Assembly (NCBI GenBank): GCA_018399395.1
Contig: JAGYOI010000021.1
Location: forward strand, 1-11,905
Length of the DNA stretch: 11,905 bases
DNA from: Prolixibacteraceae bacterium
Lineage (GTDB): Bacteria; Bacteroidota; Bacteroidia; Bacteroidales; Prolixibacteraceae
Direction of reading: 5' to 3'
How positions within the stretch are numbered: position 1 is the first letter of the stretch; each line of letters opens with the position of its first letter. Position numbers and translations under genes: made by a program. This document shows positions 8,032 through 11,905 of this stretch, one piece after another. The notes below the pieces were generated by a model. The model was not told the origin of the DNA and did no database searches. It saw only the letters and a list, made by a program, of their open reading frames with translations.

Positions 8032-9459
8032 TTGGCTATACGAAACAATACATGGGGAAATCTCGACTGGTTAACCATTTTGATTTATATCATACTGGTA
8101 ATATCCGGTTGGTTTAATATTTACTCGGCTGTGTATAACGATGAGTTTAGCAGTATCTTTGATCTATCGCAGCGCTATGGTAAGCAAATGATTTGGATTG
8201 GGTTAAGTGCTGTGCTGGCTTTCTTTATTTTGCTGGTCGACAGTAAGTTTTTTGTGACCTTTAGTTACGTGCTGTATGTGCTGTTTGCATTGTTGCTTAT
8301 TCTGGTGTTGTTTGTGGGGAAAGAAGTGAATGGTGCAAAGTCATGGCTGATGCTCGGTAGTTTAGCTATTCAGCCCGCTGAATTCGCTAAGTTGGGTACT
8401 TCTTTGGCGATTGCTAAATTAATCAGTTCGTATAGCTTCAGCTTCAACAATTTCAGGAAAGTTCTTGCACTTGCTTTGTTAATTTTAATACCTGTTGTGC
8501 TAATTGTACTGCAAAACGATACCGGATCGGCTTTGGTTTATATTGTTTTCATTATTCCATTGTTTCGTGAAGGTATGTCAGGCTTGATCTTGTTTTTTGT
8601 TTTTTATGCTGCTTTGTTGTTCATTCTTACACTGGTCGTCTCACCTTTAGCCATTATTGTCACAGTTGTGGTATTAGCCTTATTTGCCGATTTAATTATA
8701 AGAAAACGATGGGGCGATTTGTTAAAGATAATTGTATTAATAGGATTCTGGTCACTGGTTGTTTGGGGGTATTCAGAATTTTTTACCGAAAAAAGTATTG
8801 ATGCCTATTACGTGCTGGTTCGCTCATCTGTTTTGGCTTCAATTGTTTTGATGTTTGTTTCGTTAATCAAACGTATCCCGCAGGCGCCACTGATTGTATC
8901 CATGTTTTTGCTTTCTCTTGCTTTTATATTTACGGTAGATTATGCTTTCAACGAAATTTTAGAATCACATCACCGCGCACGCATCAATAACCTGATAGGT
9001 GTTGAATCGGATCCCCTGGGAGCAGGATATAATGTGAATCAATCGAAAATTGCTATTGGTTCGGGAGGTTTAACCGGTAAGGGGTTCCTGCAAGGAACGC
9101 AAACCAAGTATGATTTTGTGCCCGAGCAAAGCACCGATTTTATTTTTTGCACTGTTGGAGAGGAATGGGGATTTATTGGCACTTCGGCAGTGGTGATATT
9201 TTTTATTGTACTAATCATTCGCCTGATAATACTGGCAGAACGGCAGCGATCGGCTTACAGCCGAATTTTTGGATATTGTGTAGCATCAATTATATTTTTC
9301 CATTTTGCGGTAAATATTGGTATGACAATTGGTTTGGCCCCGGTAATTGGTATTCCCCTGCCATTTTTTAGTTATGGCGGATCTTCACTTTGGTTTTTCA
9401 CTATTTTACTTTTTGTCTTTTTGAAATTAGATTCAAGTCGCTTTGAGCAACTTCATTAA
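8032..9459 (+). CDS. rodA: peptidoglycan glycosyltransferase RodA (SEDS family), TTG start, enlarged form
   Basis: RodA is the SEDS-family polymerase that builds glycan strands from lipid II in complex with PBP2. SEDS motifs are clear: QPAEFAKL, QNDTGSALV with Asp163, ESDPLGAGYNVNQSKIAIGSGGL-type loop, GTQTKYDFVPEQSTDFIF with Asp369 in the TDF position reported as essential in RodA/FtsW, EEWGFIG, and the C-terminal PFFSYGGSS. Length is 475 residues against about 370 for E. coli RodA (from memory). The excess lies between Asp163 and Arg317 and is mostly hydrophobic, about 90 extra residues that could add membrane helices. The TTG at 8032 is the only workable start: an in-frame TAG is at 8023-8025, the stop of mrdA is at 8028-8030, and the family's N-terminal W..LDW motif follows directly. 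Last gene of the block; I see no strong terminator after it. Confidence 0.96.
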   Translation: MAIRNNTWGNLDWLTILIYIILVISGWFNIYSAVYNDEFSSIFDLSQRYGKQMIWIGLSAVLAFFILLVDSKFFVTFSYVLYVLFALLLILVLFVGKEVNGAKSWLMLGSLAIQPAEFAKLGTSLAIAKLISSYSFSFNNFRKVLALALLILIPVVLIVLQNDTGSALVYIVFIIPLFREGMSGLILFFVFYAALLFILTLVVSPLAIIVTVVVLALFADLIIRKRWGDLLKIIVLIGFWSLVVWGYSEFFTEKSIDAYYVLVRSSVLASIVLMFVSLIKRIPQAPLIVSMFLLSLAFIFTVDYAFNEILESHHRARINNLIGVESDPLGAGYNVNQSKIAIGSGGLTGKGFLQGTQTKYDFVPEQSTDFIFCTVGEEWGFIGTSAVVIFFIVLIIRLIILAERQRSAYSRIFGYCVASIIFFHFAVNIGMTIGLAPVIGIPLPFFSYGGSSLWFFTILLFVFLKLDSSRFEQLH

Positions 9460-9481
9460 ATATTTAAGATAATATAAGTCA

Positions 9482-9512
9482 TTTTTTTGGTGCCTTTATT
9501 TTATTAATTTTG
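9482..9512 (+). promoter_or_regulatory. putative Bacteroidetes-type promoter for the radical SAM gene
   Basis: TAATTTTG at 9505-9512 matches the -7 consensus TAnnTTTG exactly. A run of seven T at 9482-9488 followed by G gives a -33-like element: TTTT at 9482-9485 has a 19-nt spacer, TTTG at 9486-9489 a shorter 15-nt one. Transcription would begin around 9517-9520, with a leader of about 65 nt before the ATG at 9584. The in-frame GTG at 9512 therefore overlaps the promoter and would not be on the mRNA. Confidence 0.55.
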
Positions 9513-9583
9513 TGCGCCTTTTTGGGTTTTGGGATATTATTTTGGGGATTTTATTCTCTTTATGGATTGAAAAATATATACTT

Positions 9584-10915
9584 ATGAAATACAAAGCATA
9601 TACACTAAACAATTTTAAGTCTATACCACAAATAGAAAAGCTAAGCGATAAACAAATTCAAGATATTGAAGTGGTAGGAAATGTGTTGCCGTTTAAGGTC
9701 AGTAATTATGTTGTAGACGAATTGATCGATTGGGATAATTTTGAAGATGATCCTTTCTTTATTCTGAACTTTCCACAAAAGGATATGCTAATTCCCGGGC
9801 ACTTTAATTCCATTAAAAAAATGTTGGAAGAAGGTGCTGACCGTACAACCCTGAATGCCGAGGTTGAACGTATACGCTTGTCTCTAAACCCAAACCCGGC
9901 CGGACAGCAATATAATGTTCCCCAATTTGACGGGGAACCGTTAACCGGCATTCAACATAAGTACGATGAAACCATGTTGTTTTTCCCCAGTCAGGGACAA
10001 ACATGCCATGCATATTGCACATTTTGCTTCAGGTGGCCACAGTTTGCAATGAATGATTTCCGTTTTGCCATGAAGGAGGCCGATTTGATGGTCAAATACC
10101 TGAAAGCCCATCCCGAGATTTCTGATGTTTTGTTTACCGGGGGTGATCCGGGCATTATGAAAACAAAATTCTTTGAATATTATTTTAATGCATTGCTCGA
10201 TGCTGATATCCCTAACCTCAAAACAATACGTATCGGGACAAAAGCATTGTCGTACTGGCCTTACCGTTTCACAACCGATGACGATGCCGATGATTTAATT
10301 AAGCTGTTTGAGAAAACCGTAAAAAGGGGTGTGAACATCAGTGTTATGGCACACTTTAACCATCCCCGAGCCCTTGATACAAAAGCAGTAAGCGATGCAA
10401 TTAATCGAATTTTATCTACTGGTGCCCAAATACGTACTCAATCACCTGTTTTGAACCATATCAATGCCGATGGTGAAGTGTGGGGTGAAATGTGGCGTAA
10501 GCAGGTTAGCATGGGGCTTATCCCATATTACATGTTTGTTGCCCGCGATACCGGGGCTCAGGATTATTTTGCTGTTACACTCGATAAAGCGATTAAAATT
10601 TACAACGATGCATATACGCATGTAAGTGGAATTTGCCGTACTGTTAGGGGACCAAGCATGTCAAGCGATCCCGGCAAGATTCACATGCTGGGTGTAAGCG
10701 AGGTAAACGGCGAAAAAGTATTTGTAATGCGTTTTATACAGGGACGTAATCCCGAGTGGGTTAATCAGATTTTCTTTGCCAAATATAACCCCGATGCATT
10801 GTGGATTAGTGATTTGGAGCCGGCATTTGGCGAGAAGGAGTTCTTTTTTATGAAAGAATTTAATCAAATGCGCAATAGCCAGCACGATTTAGAGCACACT
10901 GAAAGGGTTGAATAA
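9584..10915 (+). CDS. KamA-family radical SAM protein (lysine 2,3-aminomutase-like), substrate unknown
   Basis: Radical SAM enzymes of the lysine 2,3-aminomutase family use a [4Fe-4S] cluster, SAM and PLP to move an amino group between adjacent carbons. From the ATG at 9584 the protein has 443 residues. The cluster motif CxxxCxxC is Cys141, Cys145, Cys148, followed by Phe-Arg150, where Arg aligns with the carboxylate-binding Arg of clostridial KamA. FTGGDPG, IRIGTKA and HFNHP are further family motifs. PGK at 363-365 puts Lys365 where KamA has its PLP lysine. The usual PGGGGK is reduced, and the aspartates that bind the lysine side-chain amine seem displaced, so lysine may not be the substrate. 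An in-frame GTG at 9512 would add 24 hydrophobic residues but sits in the promoter, so I prefer 9584. It has its own promoter and no obvious pathway partner nearby. Length and context do not suggest the EF-P enzyme EpmB. Confidence 0.85.
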   Translation: MKYKAYTLNNFKSIPQIEKLSDKQIQDIEVVGNVLPFKVSNYVVDELIDWDNFEDDPFFILNFPQKDMLIPGHFNSIKKMLEEGADRTTLNAEVERIRLSLNPNPAGQQYNVPQFDGEPLTGIQHKYDETMLFFPSQGQTCHAYCTFCFRWPQFAMNDFRFAMKEADLMVKYLKAHPEISDVLFTGGDPGIMKTKFFEYYFNALLDADIPNLKTIRIGTKALSYWPYRFTTDDDADDLIKLFEKTVKRGVNISVMAHFNHPRALDTKAVSDAINRILSTGAQIRTQSPVLNHINADGEVWGEMWRKQVSMGLIPYYMFVARDTGAQDYFAVTLDKAIKIYNDAYTHVSGICRTVRGPSMSSDPGKIHMLGVSEVNGEKVFVMRFIQGRNPEWVNQIFFAKYNPDALWISDLEPAFGEKEFFFMKEFNQMRNSQHDLEHTERVE

Positions 10916-10920
10916 ATAAA

Positions 10921-10969
10921 AAGATTCAAGACACGAGATTCAAGACACAAGACGCAAGACGCAAGATTT
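10921..10969. repeat. seven-unit tandem array of a degenerate heptamer
   Basis: Beginning 5 nt after the radical SAM gene's stop are seven consecutive 7-nt units with no gaps. The unit types are AAGATTC, AAGACAC, AAGACGC, GAGATTC and a final AAGATTT, so the pattern is RAGAYDY. Bases 2-4 (AGA) never vary and the changes fall at positions 1 and 5-7. One strand is purine-rich and A+G dominate. The array lies between convergent genes and is not coding in any evident frame. I recall similar heptamer strings in intergenic DNA of other Bacteroidetes, but cannot check this. Function unknown. Confidence 0.85.
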
Positions 10970-10977
10970 ATCAACGG

Positions 10978-10991
10978 TGTCAGTTGTCAGG
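10978..10991. repeat. second heptamer repeat, two units of TGTCAGK
   Basis: TGTCAGT (10978-10984) is followed directly by TGTCAGG (10985-10991). The period is again 7 nt, although the sequence is unrelated to the array 9 nt upstream. Two units alone could be chance; the shared period and the location in the same convergent gap make it worth marking. Confidence 0.5.
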
Positions 10992-11008
10992 GAAGTGTAT
11001 GTGCGAAT

Positions 11009-11031
11009 ATTAAAAATTGTCTGTTTTTAAT
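11009..11031. terminator. possible weak terminator hairpin at the acpH 3' end
   Basis: ATTAAAAA (11009-11016) and TTTTTAAT (11024-11031) form a perfect 8-bp inverted repeat with a 7-nt loop across the stop codon of the - strand gene. The arm ends in T or A runs on either strand, so it might act on transcripts from both convergent genes. It contains no G/C pair, so it is weak and may only reflect AT-rich sequence. Confidence 0.25.
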
Positions 11032-11597
11032 GCCATAAATTCCTGTGTTGCTTCATCAAGAAAAGTAAGTGCATCTTTTTCGAAAAGGGAATAATCAGCC
11101 CGTAGCAATTCAATTCCTTTCTTTGTGTGATCAGGAAGTGAAGTGCGTCGTGACATAATTTCTATCGAAGTTTGTATGCCCTCAATTGTTGCATACGATT
11201 GTAGGCGACGGTGCTGTATCAGATAAGGTAAAAATTGCTGAACACTTTGGGGCAGATAGTTGAAATTCTTCAACATAACGGCATAAGCCCACCTGGCATC
11301 GTTGTTCAGCTTAATACCCCTGAAATCATACCAATGCAAAGCAAGAAAATGATCGACAAATAAATCGGCAACCACACCTGAATATCTTTTATAAACCGGC
11401 CTGAGCCTTTCCCTGATGTGTTGCCAGCTCAGGTTTGTGTCGGTAAACAGGTCAATTTTTCGGTGTAACAGTATCCCTTTCTGTATTTCTGTGGGATAAC
11501 CTAAAAAACGTTTTCCTTTAACATGGTCACCAATAAAGTTTCCAATCATTCCAGCTTCATTGTATCCTGAAAGATATATGTGCCCAAGGTAGTTCAA
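11010..11597 (-). CDS. acpH: acyl carrier protein phosphodiesterase-like protein (AcpH family), TTG start
   Basis: AcpH hydrolyses the 4'-phosphopantetheine arm from holo-acyl carrier protein, returning apo-ACP. The 195 residues match the usual length of about 190-200. The N-terminus MNYLGHIYLSG is the family's typical opening. Metal-binding candidates are Gly23-Asp24, His45-Arg-Lys-Ile-Asp49 with Phe-Thr-Asp53, and Asp77...Asp81-His82, in the order expected for this HD-like family. The start must be the TTG at 11595-11597: an in-frame TAG lies two codons upstream and no ATG gives the conserved N-terminus. The 60-codon gene upstream on the same strand ends 12 nt before, so the two probably form an operon. 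The family is secure; ACP as the in vivo substrate in this phylum is assumed from enterobacterial work. Confidence 0.88.
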   Translation of the reverse strand: MNYLGHIYLSGYNEAGMIGNFIGDHVKGKRFLGYPTEIQKGILLHRKIDLFTDTNLSWQHIRERLRPVYKRYSGVVADLFVDHFLALHWYDFRGIKLNNDARWAYAVMLKNFNYLPQSVQQFLPYLIQHRRLQSYATIEGIQTSIEIMSRRTSLPDHTKKGIELLRADYSLFEKDALTFLDEATQEFMALKTDNF

Positions 11598-11609
11598 TGA
11601 CTATTTAAT

Positions 11610-11792
11610 TTACGCACCAACATATTTTAGCACCTCATATATTAAGAATACGGGCCACACAAGGGCTTTAAGAAAACCCAGTACGCCCATCCAAAAACCG
11701 GTAGCTGCCGAAATGAAGTATATGGCTGCGCCAATAAAACCTAAACCGTAAACGGCACCTGAAGTGCCCTGACATTGTGCATTTTTATCCAT
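11610..11792 (-). CDS. small conserved two-helix membrane protein, function unknown
   Basis: This is a 60-residue protein with ATG at 11790-11792. The N-terminal ~12 residues are polar with a single Cys7. A Gly-rich hydrophobic segment follows at about 13-30 (GAVYGLGFIGAA), then Thr-Gly-Phe-Trp at 31-34, and a second hydrophobic segment at about 36-57 with FLKALVWPVFLIYEVLKY. I recognise the AVYGLGFIGA...FW.GV.G.LKALVWP.FL.YE.LK pattern as recurrent in short proteins of several phyla, annotated as hypothetical. That recollection is not a database result. It could be a two-pass inner-membrane protein with both ends on the same side. It lies 12 nt upstream of the acpH-like gene and is probably co-transcribed. 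The strong conservation argues that it is a real gene despite its size. I cannot assign a role. Confidence 0.8.
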   Translation of the reverse strand: MDKNAQCQGTSGAVYGLGFIGAAIYFISAATGFWMGVLGFLKALVWPVFLIYEVLKYVGA

Positions 11793-11820
11793 CGTGTTTA
11801 ATTTAAAGGTAAATTAGTGC

Positions 11821-11851
11821 ACAATTTAATATTTTTTGATTAAATGGCAAT
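11821..11851 (-). promoter_or_regulatory. weak putative promoter for the small membrane protein and acpH
   Basis: Read on the - strand, ATTG (11851-11848) is followed after 19 nt by TAAATTGT (11828-11821), a poor relative of TTTG-19-TAnnTTTG. Spacing and position, about 28 nt upstream of the ATG, are right but the boxes are imperfect. The rest of 11793-11905 is AT-rich, and I see no gene in it that I can support. Confidence 0.3.
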
Positions 11852-11905
11852 TGCTTGAATATTAGAAAAATGAGACAAACACGAAGTTTACTCCGGAGAT
11901 TTATT

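Noticed and set aside
9460..9482. Terminator after rodA
   Set aside because: The stretch is AT-rich and ends in seven T, but I found no convincing stem before the T-run.
10921..10991. CRISPR array
   Set aside because: Units are 7 nt and contiguous with no spacers, far from CRISPR repeat size, and no cas gene is present.
11870..11905. Possible start of a divergent + strand gene (ATG at 11870, reading MRQTRSLLRRFI to the window edge)
   Set aside because: Only 12 codons are visible and no good promoter or ribosome site precedes them. It cannot be told from chance without the next sequence.

Overview
The window looks like ordinary chromosomal DNA from a Bacteroidota (Bacteroidetes) bacterium. 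I would guess the Bacteroidia, possibly a Marinilabiliales or Prolixibacteraceae-type lineage, but the sequence alone does not fix family or genus. The signs are the gene order purH-mreB-mreC-mreD-mrdA-rodA, A/T-rich leaders without a clear Shine-Dalgarno before most starts, Bacteroidetes-type promoter boxes (TAnnTTTG) before purH and before the radical SAM gene, and proteins that read as Bacteroidetes versions of their families.

Layout on the + strand: a 5'-truncated rsmA (16S rRNA dimethyladenosine transferase) followed 3 nt later by mgtE (Mg2+ channel/transporter). A 177-nt gap carries AT-rich inverted repeats and a good promoter. Then comes a tight block, purH-mreB-mreC-mreD-mrdA-rodA (2282-9459). 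Its genes are separated by 1 to 18 nt or overlap, so they probably form one transcription unit. purH makes IMP. The other five encode the elongasome: MreB filament, MreC/MreD scaffold, PBP2 transpeptidase and RodA glycosyltransferase. mrdA and rodA have non-AUG starts packed against the preceding stop, consistent with coupled translation of two enzymes that work as a pair.

A second promoter at 9482-9512 leads to a stand-alone KamA-family radical SAM protein (9584-10915). It keeps the iron-sulfur cysteines and a PLP-type lysine but seems to lack lysine-binding aspartates of lysine 2,3-aminomutase, so its substrate is open. Right after its stop is a seven-unit array of 7-bp repeats and a second, two-unit 7-bp repeat. 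On the - strand, converging on it, are an AcpH-like ACP phosphodiesterase and, upstream of that, a 60-residue membrane protein of a type I recognise as conserved but functionally unassigned. The last ~110 nt hold a weak putative - strand promoter and no gene I can support.

I see no CRISPR array, transposon, prophage, tRNA, rRNA or riboswitch. Most of the window is housekeeping. The items most worth a second look are the KamA-like enzyme, the heptamer repeats, the enlarged RodA and the small membrane protein.
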